The position numbers and the translations under genes were made by a program. The notes below the pieces were generated by a model. It was not told the origin of the DNA. It ran no database searches and worked only from the letters and a program-made list of their open reading frames with translations. 64,000 nucleotides of DNA from Liriodendron chinense (lineage: Eukaryota > Streptophyta > Magnoliopsida > Magnoliales > Magnoliaceae). Below, one piece after another: positions 1-11,112 of this stretch (its first letter is position 1; every line of letters starts with the position of its first letter). The stretch spans positions 3,674,134-3,738,133 of the forward strand of contig ML058492.1 in assembly GCA_003013855.2 (NCBI GenBank), read 5' to 3'.

Positions 1-1455
1 GAGACTTCTCTGGATGAATTTCTGATCAATCGGACTGGGCTCCGATCAATCGGACACTTTTTCCGATCAATCAGAGATGCACGAATCTGCCCATTTTTTG
101 ACCGTTGGAAGAAAATCTATTTAAAAGGGGGATTCATTTTTTAAGCTAAGAGAGGCGATTTTGAGGAGATAGAAGTCACCATTGCTAGAGATCATTAGAG
201 GCTCTATCCTAAACCTAAAGCAAGTCATTCTCCTTGTGTTTTCATCACAATCTTGGGCCATTCAATGGCATCTTGAGAATGGACTTGTTCCCTCTTGATT
301 CCTAGGGTTTAGACACCTTGATGATAGTTAAATCCTTTGTCTAAACACTACCTAGGAGTCCATTTAGGTGCATTCCTCTAGGAAACCCATTTCCTACCAT
401 TTGTAGAGGTTTCACCATTCCCTAGCACCTTGGGCATCTCCAATGGAGCATCACATGCAAGGTAGCTGATCTTGGAGCTGAAGCCTTGGCAAAGCAATGA
501 CGTCAAAGATCGGGGGAGCACAAGGGGAGCTGATTCAAGCACAGGAGAGTGAGAAGAAGCAACCCGAAGCGGCGCTGAACAAGGGGCTCAATCCGACGAG
601 TAGGTTGTCTTGTTAAGAGTCCATCCACTCAATTCCCTGTGGGAGTTGAGTGTAGAGTTTGTTTGACAAACTCGCCCCGGGGTCGTTAGCCGATCCTTGG
701 CCTATTAGTTGGGCCTAAAATCTAGGGACGTCAGCCGTTCCTTGGCACGTTAGTCGGGCCTAAAACAAAGTCTCCAAGGGGGAGCCACCAACACAGGTGC
801 AAACGTGTAGGTTGGGAGGAACCTGTAAACTCCCCGGTTGGGTGGATCCGAGTTAAAACACCTTGGTTGGGAGGAACCAGATTTAAACTCTCCAGTGAAT
901 GCCAGTGTGCTCAAAGGGGTTGAGTACTTGAACCGGGAGTGGAGTAGACAAGTAGTCGAACCACTATACATCCTTGTGTTTGTGATTGATCTTGAGCACA
1001 TTTCTCTTTAATGCATTGAGTTTAATTGGTTAATTATGAATGCTTAGTTAGGAATGTATGCTAGGCACTTGATAGGCACATCCACACTCACAAGATGTAC
1101 TTTCACTACCTCAAGTAGACTTGAACTTCTTGATCCATCCTCACTCAAGTCTATTTGAGTAGCATAGATTAGGTTCTTCATTAGCTTAATCATTTAATTA
1201 ATCTATACTTGTTTAGACGAGGTTGTTTATAGCTTTTATCATGTGCTAGTCTTTTGATTGGACCCACTTAGGCTTGGAAGCCAAAGTGTTATCGCTTACG
1301 TAGTTCAATTTGTTAAATTTGTTAAGTAGGCGAAAAGATATTAAATAGGTCCTAATCACCCCCGTCCTATAGGTTTGGCCATAATTCTAGTTGCTCTTTA
1401 AGCTTCCGCACGTGTATGCATAGGGTGTCGTGTTAGACTACCCGACGCAATTTCA
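1..1455 (+). mobile_element. 5' LTR (left-truncated) of a gag-only Copia element
   Basis: This segment matches 3982-5455 almost base for base and is the left LTR of the same element. I count roughly 40 substitutions by eye (about 3%), plus one missing 20 bp motif unit near position 35. The first ~550 bp of the LTR lie left of the window. It ends in TTTCA just before a tRNA-Met primer site, as Copia LTRs do. A TATA-like TATTTAAAAG lies near 116-126, after three copies of the CCGATCAATCGG-type motif. The motif cluster and the run-up to the CACCCCC-containing LTR end match the solo LTR at 11113-13127 in layout. Confidence 0.93.
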
Positions 1456-1457
1456 TT

Positions 1458-1469
1458 TGGTATCAAAGC
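1458..1469 (+). other. Primer-binding site, initiator Met-tRNA type
   Basis: TGGTATCAAAGC lies two bases after the LTR end. It differs at one position from the usual plant Copia primer site TGGTATCAGAGC, which pairs with the 3' end of initiator Met-tRNA to prime minus-strand DNA synthesis. Confidence 0.9.
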
Positions 1470-1529
1470 GGGTTGCTCTTCAAGGACGTAACTGTCTAGA
1501 GTAAGATCCGATACCGGAGCACTAGCATC

Positions 1530-2558
1530 ATGTCTAACCGAGATGGGAGTACCACCAACCGTCCACCTTTCTTTGACGGGTCCAACTATGCTTATTGGAA
1601 GGCGAGAATGAGAATTTTTCTCCAATCCATGGACCGTCCGGTGTGGCTTAGCACACAAACTGGATATACCTTGCCCACCGAGCAAGTGGAGGTTGATGGA
1701 AAAAATATTGTCATTCCCAAAGATGATTCCAAATGGGATGACATAGAGAGAGCTCAATACATGGCAAATGCCAAAGCTCTCAATGCGATTTGCTGTGCGG
1801 TTTCCCCGGAAGAATTTCAGCGCATTCTCACATGCATAACTGCGAAAGAAGCGTGGGATATACTTGAGGTTACCCACGAGGGAACTAGCACAGTAAGACG
1901 CTCGAAGCTTCAGCTCTTAACCACCAAATTTGAAAACATTAGGATGGAAGAGACTGAAACTTTCATGGAGTTTTATACTAAATTGTCAGATATTTGCAAC
2001 TCCATGTTTGTCTTGGGGGATCGGGTTCCGGAAGGAAGGATTCGTAGAAAAATACTTAGGTCCCTCCCGGAAAGATTTGACTCCAAGATAGTTGCCTTAG
2101 AAGAGTGTAGAGACATAGATAACATGAAAGTAGAAGAACTCATAGGTTTCCTACAAACTCATGAACTACACTTTAAGGCCCCCTCTAGGAAGAAAAACAT
2201 CGCCCTAAAATCCTCTCACAAACATAAGAAAATAAAGAGTGAGTCGGAGGAAGATAGCGATGATGAGGATGATGAAGAAGAAAAATTAAACAAAAAATTC
2301 AAGAGATTCCTCAAATTTGATAGAGGGAATAGCCGTGACAAGAAGGACAAGAAGGGTGATAAACATAAAGGAAAATCATCCAAACCTTTATCCGTCCAAT
2401 GTTACGGTTGCAGTCAACGTGGCCATATTGCCCCGGACTGTCCGAAAACGCCTAAACCAAAAGGTAAAAAGGCGATGGCTGCCACGTGGGATAATACGGA
2501 GGAGTCGGACTCCAAATCCGATGACTCTGCTAGTGATGGGACCAACATAATGATCTAG
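1530..2558 (+). CDS. Copia retrotransposon Gag (capsid/nucleocapsid) protein, 342 aa
   Basis: This is the structural Gag protein of a Ty1/Copia retrotransposon, which packages element RNA into cytoplasmic particles. Residues 15-24 (FDGSNYAYWK) are the usual N-terminal signature. Residues about 75-215 resemble the UBN2 / Retrotran_gag_2 capsid region, including AKEAWDILEVTHEGT at 105-119. An acidic run (about 238-251) and a Lys-rich tract follow. A complete CCHC zinc knuckle, C-X2-C-X4-H-X4-C, sits at residues 291-304. The ATG lies 60 bases after the primer site and is the first in frame. The frame has no stop or frameshift, and ends in TAG with no protease, integrase or reverse transcriptase after it. 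It is therefore an intact gag in an element without pol. The zinc knuckle and capsid make the family assignment firm; the Sire/Maximus-like lineage is inferred from the LTR style only. Confidence 0.95.
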   Translation: MSNRDGSTTNRPPFFDGSNYAYWKARMRIFLQSMDRPVWLSTQTGYTLPTEQVEVDGKNIVIPKDDSKWDDIERAQYMANAKALNAICCAVSPEEFQRILTCITAKEAWDILEVTHEGTSTVRRSKLQLLTTKFENIRMEETETFMEFYTKLSDICNSMFVLGDRVPEGRIRRKILRSLPERFDSKIVALEECRDIDNMKVEELIGFLQTHELHFKAPSRKKNIALKSSHKHKKIKSESEEDSDDEDDEEEKLNKKFKRFLKFDRGNSRDKKDKKGDKHKGKSSKPLSVQCYGCSQRGHIAPDCPKTPKPKGKKAMAATWDNTEESDSKSDDSASDGTNIMI

Positions 2559-3451
2559 CTCTCTCGGCTTCCACCACTACCCCTCTTCCCGCTTATCTAA
2601 GAGGGGATCCCAACCGCTATCCCTTCTAGGAGTAGAAGGAGTTCCCAACCCCTCACCTCATGCTACATTTTATGAGGGTGTTGAGGAAATTAGTTACCCT
2701 TTGGCTTATTAAACTAAACATAGTTAGTGAGGGTAGCTAGAAATGCTTATATAGGTAAATCTGAGGATTTCAGCCTCATTTCTGTGTGTATGGGCAAATA
2801 AGAGGATTCAAGCCTCATTAGCCCAATTTTTTATAATTTAACCTTGCTTTTAATTAATATATTTGCTTGCTAGATTATTACCATGCTTAGATTAGCTAAT
2901 CATCTTGAGTTTTATGCTTCATTGTATGCTAACTTTGCTTAGTATTGGTCTTAATATACCAATAGGGGAGGTTGGTTGATTGGGCTATAAGCCCTTGAGC
3001 TTTAATGCTTAATGTATATCATAGATGACCAATTATACATGATTAACTATACTTAGATAGTTACATTTTCTTGTTAATCATGTTCCTTAGCATGCTCCAT
3101 GTTTTTATGATTCATGCACCCTATATTCTCTCTAGTTAGCATGCGCTTATAGTTATAACTGCGACATACTATTTTCTCTTACCTTAACCTTAATTGATAT
3201 ATCATTAAGGGGGAGAGAATAGTTTGTAAATTGCTAACAAAAAGGGGGAGAAAGATCAAGTCCCACCAAAACTAGTTTGCTATGTTTTGTGATGCAGGGA
3301 TTGACAGGTTATGGGGGAGCAAACTGAAGAGGAGCTGCTTAGATTAGGCATGTCAAGAGTCCTGTATTTCATTTTACATCAATGTAATCTCTTGTACATG
3401 TATTTGTTTTGGTAGGTTAGGTTTTTGTAAGTAATTGACAAAGGGGGAGAT
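2559..3451 (+). other. Noncoding internal region of the Copia element with polypurine tracts
   Basis: About 890 bp between the gag stop and the 3' LTR contain no pol sequence in any frame I could read. Purine-rich AAAGGGGGAGA-type tracts occur near 3205-3218, 3239-3252 and 3440-3450. The last one abuts the 3' LTR and is the likely plus-strand primer. The region is AT-rich with many short stops, so the element is non-autonomous. Confidence 0.85.
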
Positions 3452-5455
3452 TGTCAGTGCACTTTTTTGTGGTATACTAGTGCACCTTGTTTGTCAATTA
3501 CTTAGGTCAGTAGGTCTAGTGTCGGTTGAGCTTAATGAAGACGAAGACCGAAGACTCAAGTGGCCCGGCTGCATCAAGAAAGAAGAAACAGGTAAATGTG
3601 ATGCCTTGGTGTGCCTTGCCTTGACCAAAACCTAACCCATAACCTCTTAGATGACTTGCACCACCTAGGTATACCTTTAGTCATCATCATTAGTCTTAGA
3701 ACTCCATGAAAAACATGATAAATTAGACTAATTAAAGAGGTGGAAGCTGCTGCAATAAAAAAGGCTCAAACAGCAGTTTCCGATAGGACTCCGATCAATC
3801 GGACAAGTGCTCCGATAGGACTCCGATCGATCGGACAGAAATTCCGATCAATCGGAAATTGTCCCAGAAAAAATTGAAAACTCACTGGAAATATTTTCGA
3901 TCAATCGAACAGTCTTCCGATCCATAGGAAAGGGCCGTCCGATCAATCGGACAGTGTTCCGATCAATCGAAATTTCTTCCAGAGACTTCTCTGGATGGAT
4001 TTCCGATCAATCGGACTTGTCTCCGATCAATCGGACTGGGCTCCGATCAATCAGACACTTTTTTCGATCAATCGGAGATGCACGAATCTGCCCGTTTTTT
4101 GACCGTTGGAAGAAAATTTATTTAAAAGGGAGATTCGTTTTTTAAGTTAAGAGAGGGGATTTTGAGGAGATAGAAGCCACCATTGCTAGAGATCATTAGA
4201 GGCTCTATCCCAAACCTAAAGCAAGTCATTCTCCTTGTATTTTCATCACAAGCTTGGGCCATTCAATGGCATCTTGAGAATGGACTTGTTCCCTCTTGAT
4301 TCCTAGGGTTTAGACACCTTGATGATAGTTAAATCCTTTGTCTAAACACTACCTAGGAGTCCATTTAGGTGCATTCCTCTAGGAAACCCATTTCCTACCA
4401 TTTGTAGAGGTTTCACCATTCCCTAGCACCTTGGGCATCTCCAATGGAGCATCACATGCAAGGTAGCTGATCTTGGAGCTGAAGCCTTGGCAAAGCAACG
4501 GCGTCAAAGATCGGGGGAGCACAAGGGGAGCTAATTCAAGCACGGGAGAGCGAGAAGAAGCAACCCAAAGCGGCGCTGAACAAGGGGCTCAATCCGACAA
4601 GTAGGTTGTCTTGTTAAGAGTCCATCCACTCAATTCCCTGTGGGAGTTGAGTGTAGAGTTTGTTTGACAAACTCGCCCCGAGGTTGTCAGCCGATCCTTG
4701 GCCTATTAGTTGGGCCTAAAATCTAGGGACGTCAGCCATTCCTTGGCACGTTAGTCGGGCCTAAAACAAAGTCTCCAAGGGGGAGCCACCAACATAGGTG
4801 CAAACGTGTAGGTTGGGAGGAACCTGTAAACTCCCCGGTTGGGTGGATCCGAGTTAAAACACCTTGGTTGGGAGGAACCAGATTTAAACTCCCCAGTGAA
4901 TGCCGGTGTGCTCAAAGGGGTTGAGTACTTGAACCGGGAGTGGAGTAGACAACTAGTCGAACCACTATACATCCTTGTGTTTGTGATTGATCTTGAGCAC
5001 ATTTCTCTTTAATGCATTGAGTTTAATTAGTTAATTATGAATGCTTAGTTAGGAATGTATGCTAGGCACTTGATAGGCACATCCACACTCACAAGATGTA
5101 CTTTCACTACCTCAAGTAGACTTGAACTTCTTGATCCATCCTCACTCAAGTCTATTTGAGTAGCATAGATTAGGTTCTTCATTAGCTTAATCATTTAATT
5201 AATCTATGCTTGTTTAGACTAGGTTGTTTATAGCTTTTATCATGTGCTAGTCTTTTGATTGGACTCACTTAGGCTTTGAGCCAAAGTGTTATCGCTTACG
5301 TAGTTTAATTTGTTAAATTTGTTAAGTAGGCGAAAAGATATTAAATAGGTCCTAATCACCCCCCTCCTATAGGTTTAGCCATAATTCTAGTTGCTCTTTA
5401 AGCTTCCGCACGTGTATGCATAGGGTGTCGTGTTAGACTACCCGACGCAATTTCA
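3452..5455 (+). mobile_element. 3' LTR of the gag-only Copia element (2004 bp)
   Basis: It starts TGTCAGTGCAC immediately after the polypurine tract and ends ...CGCAATTTCA, giving TG...CA ends. Positions 3982-5455 match the left LTR at 1-1455. The right flank begins ACAAT, the expected right copy of a 5 bp target duplication; its left partner is outside the window. A TATA-like TATTTAAAAG is at 4119-4128. Confidence 0.94.
3778..4080 (+). promoter_or_regulatory. Array of CCGATCAATCGG near-palindromes in U3 of the Copia LTR
   Basis: About eleven copies of TCCGATCAATCGGAC or close variants sit in 300 bp. The core CCGAT-CA-ATCGG has 5 bp inverted arms, and the copy at 3822-3833 (CCGATCGATCGG) is a perfect palindrome. 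The array ends about 40 bp before the TATA-like box at 4119, the position of a U3 enhancer. The left LTR lacks one 20 bp unit. A regulatory function is inferred from position only. Confidence 0.75.
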
Positions 5456-7480
5456 ACAATTATGTAAGAAGAAATATGGCAAATGATCGCGAAAACTATT
5501 CGTTTGAAAAGAGAAAGAGATCAGGGAACATATTTTGGTTTTAGACTCCATACCCTGCTATTAGGGCTCAGAAAATCAAAACAAAGTCCACGGACTCTAG
5601 GAAACACAACAAACAACTCAGAGACTCAGATTTGAGTAAGAAAGATGGAAAAAAATAGAGGAAGGAGTCCAGTGTGGGCCCTGAGCGCACACCCCTTACT
5701 GCTGCATTTATAGACAACTTTCCCTTTTATTCCTTTGCTCACATCCGATGTGGGACTAACAAACCTCACCTTTCCAACTACCTGGGTTGAGTCAAACTTT
5801 AACTGAGTCAACACGAACCGAGCTTTGAGTTGAGCCGAATCGAGTTCGGTCCAGCTTGAACTCGACTTGGGTTTTTTTTTTTTTTTTTTTAACCACACAT
5901 GCCTAGCTCAACTCGGTTTGAACTTAGCAACAAGTCGAGTCGAGTTGATTTTTTATAGCCAAGTTGAGTCAAGTTGGCTAAGCTCGTGTCCAGATCTAAT
6001 CGGCACCCATCTAAATGACATGGATTTGCAAACATCAGTTTTATGCTTCTATAAGTGAGGTGTAGAGTACTGAAAATTTTCCCACAGTTGGTTTCTGAAT
6101 TTACTGCAGTTTCCAAATGTTGCAATTCAATCGCGAAGACTGTTTTCACAAGGAACACAAACATCAGATTTCTTAGTCAAATGTAGCTAACAAGGGGACA
6201 TGCATTGTTATTAAGTCAAACATAGCTGACGTTAGGGGCAAGTATTGTAATTTGTAATAACTATAGTTTGACAATATACATTACAATGGATTATGGTAAT
6301 CCACAAAACAAGCACGCCCTTGGTAGCTTTGAGATTATCATTTTGTCCAAACAATGGTTCTCACAACGTGATTGAGCCCACAAAACTATTTAGGTGTTCT
6401 ATGTACCTGAATAGGTGCTTTAGACCATTTTGGTGCCCTTTTTTCATTTTATGGTTTGAGATAGAGGGCGTAAGATATTTGGGTTCTGTTGGCACTCGGT
6501 TATCGGCTAAATTTTTTGTCATGTGTGTTTGTGGGCGTACCAGAACATAATGTGTAGCTCGATTCCAACCAAACAACTTTAGCCCCAAGTGCCAAGATAG
6601 GCAGATATGTCATGTTTGACCATATATGACTGAGATTTGAGGACATCGGCCGCCTATTCAGCCACTTGCAATATGCTTATGTAAAAAGATCAGGTGATTA
6701 TAGGAGGGTGGGGTTCATCCTCTTCAAATGGGTTGCGTCTTGTCTTTCCTAAGAAATGACTTTTTAGATAAATAAGAAGGAACTACTTATAGTCAGTCAT
6801 GAGGAACATTAACTGTAAAACATTTCCTCTAAATGAGAACTGTTTATATTGAAATAACGTCGTCCAACATATGAGCGTAGACTTGGATTGCAGCTTAAGA
6901 TGATCACTACTCCTAGATACTCGATTATGCTAAGGATAAGCTAAGAGATAAGTTTGATTTGGTTTGGTTGGTGTGAGACGACTTTCTCTGTTGATTTCTT
7001 TCACTATTTACAGATATTCCTAAAGAGAAAATAAGCATATAGATCCTTTCTTAACTCATCTATTATTATGATTGTTAGCATCCTTTCGCTTTCGTAGACT
7101 CTTCTCTTCCTCAATTGTTTGCAAACCTCATTATGGTTACACACGTCTCTTCATGACTATTCAGTGCCCCTAATCTTCTGGACTCTTCATCTTATCCTTG
7201 AATTGTTTGTACACCTTGCTTGACCATCTCAACTTGCTCAACCGCTTCACCTTGCTCGGTGCGGCTGCATTGGCTTGGTCACTTTGAAACAACTCAACTG
7301 CTTCACCCTACTCAGTTGTTTCACCTTACCTATGGTTGATTTCCAATGACATGTATCCTCTCTTCCGAGATTGGTCAGAAATAGGGTACAACAAGTTAAA
7401 GTCTTATATTAGCTACACTAGAGCCTTTCAATCAAATGAATGGTCAATGGTTTGTCGATGCTGATTTTCTACTAAAGGCT
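5456..7480. other. Intergenic sequence, no gene recognised
   Basis: There is no coding region or known repeat boundary that I can support here. A poly-T run lies at 5872-5890. Near 5750 the phrase CATCCGATGTGGGACTAAC resembles tracts seen in old plant LTRs, but no LTR ends could be found. Short open frames here lack recognisable domains. Confidence 0.5.
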
Positions 7481-7496
7481 TTTGTAGGAACCTATG

Positions 7497-7912
7497 TGGG
7501 GCTTCCATGATGTTTGTGAGAAATCCACTCTATCCTTCCGTTTTGTGAGCTTATTTTAGGACATTAGACCAAAAGTGAGTTAGATACAAGTCTCAAGTGG
7601 GCGACACTAGAAGGAAAAGTGGAGATTGAACAACCTCATTGAAACATTTGTACAACTAGAAAAGTTTTGCATCAGGATAAGCTTTTTGTGTTTTCAGCTT
7701 ATCCTAGTGGGAATGATCTTATAAACGGTTTAGATGGCATACAAACATTAAGGTGGAGTCCAGAAAAGTTTCAATGGTAGGCATTTCTTTCCCCAGTTTT
7801 CCTTCCGGTGTTGCCCACTTGATGAGTCTTGGTTCCGGCTCATTTTTTGTCAAATAAAAAAGATGAATGAATGGGGTGGATTTCTCCCAAACATCATAGT
7901 GGGCCCCACCTA
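7497..7912. repeat. GTGGGCCC foldback repeat unit 1
   Basis: The first ~150 bp (from TGTGGGGCTTCCATGATG) match the reverse complement of the last ~150 bp (ending CATCATAGTGGGCCCCAC), so the unit can form a long imperfect hairpin. It carries phrases shared with other units here: GGTTTCAATGG-type, CTTATAAACGG-type and a Y-rich TCCATCC. The pattern fits a non-autonomous foldback DNA element or MITE; the superfamily is not determined. Confidence 0.65.
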
Positions 7913-7933
7913 ACTTCCCAAAGCATGAACTTC

Positions 7934-8690
7934 CTGTGAGGGCGCAACTTCGGTGAGACCCCGGAACCAATGAAGTGGGTGGGACCCTGACGTGTCGCTG
8001 CATTACTCGTCCAGCCAAGAAGCTCTGTGCTAACTTTCCGCACGTGAGAAAGCCAGCTCCCGTTAGTTACTAATGGACCGTCAGGCCGGGCTTTGGGGTC
8101 CCACGCTACCTCTCGTTCGTCATTCTCGGAGTCTCTTGCTCTCCCAGAAACCTCTCGCAAGTTATCCTCTTCTCTCTCTCGCCATCACTCTCTCTCCTTC
8201 TCAGTCTGATTGTGGCAGCAAGAGCACATTCGGCACAGATATTTTCTTTATTTTTTTTTTCAAATTGATTTATAGTTATGAATCACTTTTAAATGAAAAA
8301 AGGGTTTTGAAATTCCCATAATGATCTCAGCTACTCTCCTTTCTCACTCCCATATCAGTTTTGAGAATTGCAGGAATTTCGCGACCCGATCTGGCAGTGT
8401 TAAAAATCCAGGGCATCGCTTGCCCTAAAATGGCAGAGAGATTTAAGAATCCGGGGCAGTTTGTAATGCTTGTAATGCAGATGGATCCGAAGAATTAGGG
8501 TTTTGTAAGGAATGGAGTTCACAGATGCTTGCAAGCAAACGGACGTTAGGAGCTAACACAGCTTGCCTTTCTCACGTGAGAATGCACGTGCACATGATTG
8601 ATTAGTTGGGCGAATGGAAAGCTGCCACGTCAGGGTCCCACCCACTTAGCTGGTTCCGGGGTCTCACCTGAGTCGCGCCCATTTTGGCCA
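7934..8690. repeat. Long inverted repeat (~140-150 bp arms) around a 475 bp insert
   Basis: The left arm (7934-8070, with GTGAGACCCCGGAACCA and GTGGGTGGGACCCTGACGTG) is matched by the reverse complement of 8545-8690. The 475 bp between the arms differs in composition. It has a TCTCTC-rich, 5'UTR-like stretch (8150-8200), and an ATG near 8431 opens a 22-codon frame ending at 8499. The structure resembles a Mutator-like element with long terminal inverted repeats carrying foreign sequence, but I see no transposase and no clear target duplication. Confidence 0.55.
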
Positions 8691-8717
8691 CAAAGATATT
8701 CCTGTGCCCGGTGCTGT

Positions 8718-9125
8718 GTGGGGACCACAGGGATGTCTATTGTAAATCCACTCCGTTCATCTGTTTTGTAAGACCACAATAGGACGGGAATCTATAATTC
8801 AGGCAGATTCAAAATTCATGTGGGCCATACCACAGGAAACAGCGGGGATTGATCGCCTGGGGTGACAGAAATTCTGCATCAGGATGATATTTGTGCCTAA
8901 AGTTTATCTGAAAGGTAATAACCATATAAACGGTTATAAACATCGTGGTTAGCTCCACGAAGGTTTCAACGGTGGATGTTTTCATTCCTGCTTGTTTCGT
9001 TTGGTATGGCCCACCTGAGTTTTGATTCTGCCTGATTTGTAGACTCCCGTCCTACTGTGGTCTTTAAAAACAGATGGATGAAGTGGATTTGTCACGAACA
9101 TCTCTGTGGGCCCACACAGCCCCGG
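8718..9125. repeat. GTGGGCCC foldback repeat unit 2
   Basis: The arms at about 8720-8880 and 8960-9120 are inverted copies. For example TAAATCCACTCCGTTCATC on the left pairs with GATGAAGTGGATTTGT on the right, and the GGACCACA/TGTGGGCCC ends match. It is the same family as the unit at 7497-7912. The flanks GTGCCCGGTGCTGTGTGG and CCACACAGCCCCGGGCAC extend the inverted match. Confidence 0.65.
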
Positions 9126-9309
9126 GCACATGTATATCTCCATGCTCGGGGTCATAGGCAATCTGGCTCCCAATATTTTACGGTTGGGATCATCTTCACC
9201 AGAATAGATGCTATGCCTGCGGATGCACCGAATATCCGTGCACTGGTGGCACATGGGAACGAATTAGCAGAAGGACGCTGGTTCGGTGGATCCCGGAACC
9301 GGTGGATCC

Positions 9310-9760
9310 CGGAACCAGTGAGCCCAACTGTTATGCACGTGATTTATATCCACACGGTCCATCTATTTTGCCAGCTCAGTTTAGGACCTGAGTCCGAACA
9401 TAAAGCAGATCCAAATCTCAGGTGGACCACACCACAAGAAACAGTGGTGATTGAACGCCCACCATTAATTACTTTCTTAAGGCACACCGTAATGTGTATT
9501 TGCCGTCCAACCTGTTGATAAGGTCACACAGACCTGGATGAATGGAAAACGCAAATATCACCTTGTTCCAAAACTTTTGTGGCCCTTAAAGAAGTTTTTA
9601 ATAGTGGGCGTTCAATCACCAATGTTTCCTATAGTGTGGTTTGCATGAGGCTGGGATCTTTGGCTCAAGCTCTAAAATGAGCCGACAAAATGGATAAAGG
9701 GAGTGCATATAAAACACATAAATCACGGTGGGCCCAATAGTCGTAGATCCACACACCTTG
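9310..9760. repeat. GTGGGCCC foldback repeat unit 3
   Basis: The left arm at about 9310-9475 (GAGCCCAACTG... to GAACGCCCACCATTAA) is the reverse complement of about 9585-9750 (TTTTTAATAGTGGGCGTTC... to CGGTGGGCCCAATAG). The ~110 bp loop contains the CAACCTGTTGATAAGGTCACA motif. Same foldback family as the two units to the left. Confidence 0.65.
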
Positions 9761-10329
9761 GTTATTCCCGTATCCCATTAAATCATGGACCCAAAACCAT
9801 GGATCCTACCCGCTCCCCCAATTATTGGTCACCGCTAAACATTGCCTTCACTGAAGTACTGTGACCCTCTAGTATCATATAATCATTGACCTTCTAGGAG
9901 AGTTTGAGGCGCTCCACCCTGTGGTATAGAATCTTTTAAACTATTTGGCTTAAATTTGATCCTTCATGGGATATATATGTGCCAAGCATGTTAAAGCCAA
10001 GTATGACTTGGTCCAACGGTATAGTTTGTGACCTTAGGCGCCAAGATATACGAACTAAGACCAGATCTGTGCAGATCGATTGTCTATTAGCCACCAAATA
10101 TGAAGAATTAGGTGATTGAGGAAGCAAAGGGTTCATCCTTTTAATGGATTCTTTTTTCCTTCAGAGAAATGATTTTCAATTAAGCATGTGATAATTTACA
10201 ATGTTCAATGATAATACAATTGTTAAAAAATAAAATAAGACTGAAACCGATAATATTAATATATCTAAATGTAACCATAATAGACTAGAAGATAAATAAA
10301 AAAGGGAATAAAAATGATAACCAATGATA
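9761..10329. other. AT-rich intergenic sequence
   Basis: No gene, LTR end or tandem repeat is apparent. The last ~180 bp are strongly AT-rich. Confidence 0.5.
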
Positions 10330-10510
10330 GTAAGTTCGTCGGGTACAAATGCTAGATCACTTGCTCAGTTGGCTTTGTGGCATGACTGTTGTCAGGAATG
10401 ACAATCTGTTTGTCTCACTGCCAAGCTTCGTTATGCGAGACAATCATGGTTCATGAAAATAGTCATCTGTTCCTCACACGTCTGGCTTCGAGGCAAAACA
10501 ATCATTGAGG
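10330..10510. repeat. Degenerate fragment of the 54 bp tandem-repeat family
   Basis: Two or three diverged units of the form CTTCGTKATGCGAGACAATCATGGTT recur here. They resemble the better-preserved arrays at 18050-18660 and 53420-53960. The match is by eye and partial. Confidence 0.45.
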
Positions 10511-10539
10511 TTATTGGGGCTCAAATTCACACCAATGAT

Positions 10540-11085
10540 AAAAAAACATGTGGCGGTTCATCTGCGACGATCCGGATCGACTCCAGACCCGGAAAACACC
10601 CGAAAATGTGATCGGACGCCAGTATAGCTCTAACCCTAAGTGGACCTCACAATCGCGACAGAAACCAACGAATGCTATTTCGGTGCCTATCTGGACATGC
10701 ATATTCCCACCAAATGATCAAGAAGGCTCGAAAATCCCTAACTCCCGAATTTGAATGTCATACGATACATACTTTTACCTGTGCACCCCAAAGTGTGTTT
10801 TGCCCCTGTTTGGAGCTAATCGGAAAGGGTCTGGAACCTACTATTGCTATTTCAGAGTGGAACTGGACATGCATATTGCCGCTAAATGATCCGGGATACC
10901 CAGAAACCATCGACTACCAAGTTTGGAAGCTGGACGATGCATATTTTCACATGCGCGCTTCCAGGAGCGAAGTTCCTATGCCAAAAGCTAACCCGGAAGG
11001 TCCAAATTAGGAAGAAACTACCAAAATTTGTAGTATTTGATCACGTACCCCGGTGCCATGTTCATTTAACGGCCTGAGGAGAGGC
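10540..11085. repeat. Imperfect ~190 bp direct duplication
   Basis: The phrase GGACATGCATATTSCC with its context (a nearby CTATTTC, then AAATGATCMRGRA) occurs at about 10693 and again at about 10864. A GATGCATA/CATACATA...TTTTACC-type phrase follows each. The segment reads as two diverged copies of one unit. It is continuous with 13128 onward once the solo LTR at 11113-13127 is removed, so it belongs to the older target sequence. Confidence 0.5.
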
Positions 11086-11112
11086 TTAAAGTGCTTTGCC
11101 ATCAATGACTTC

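Noticed and set aside
1398..1877. 159-codon open frame antisense to gag
   Set aside because: It is the complementary-strand shadow of the Copia gag and primer site, with no domain.
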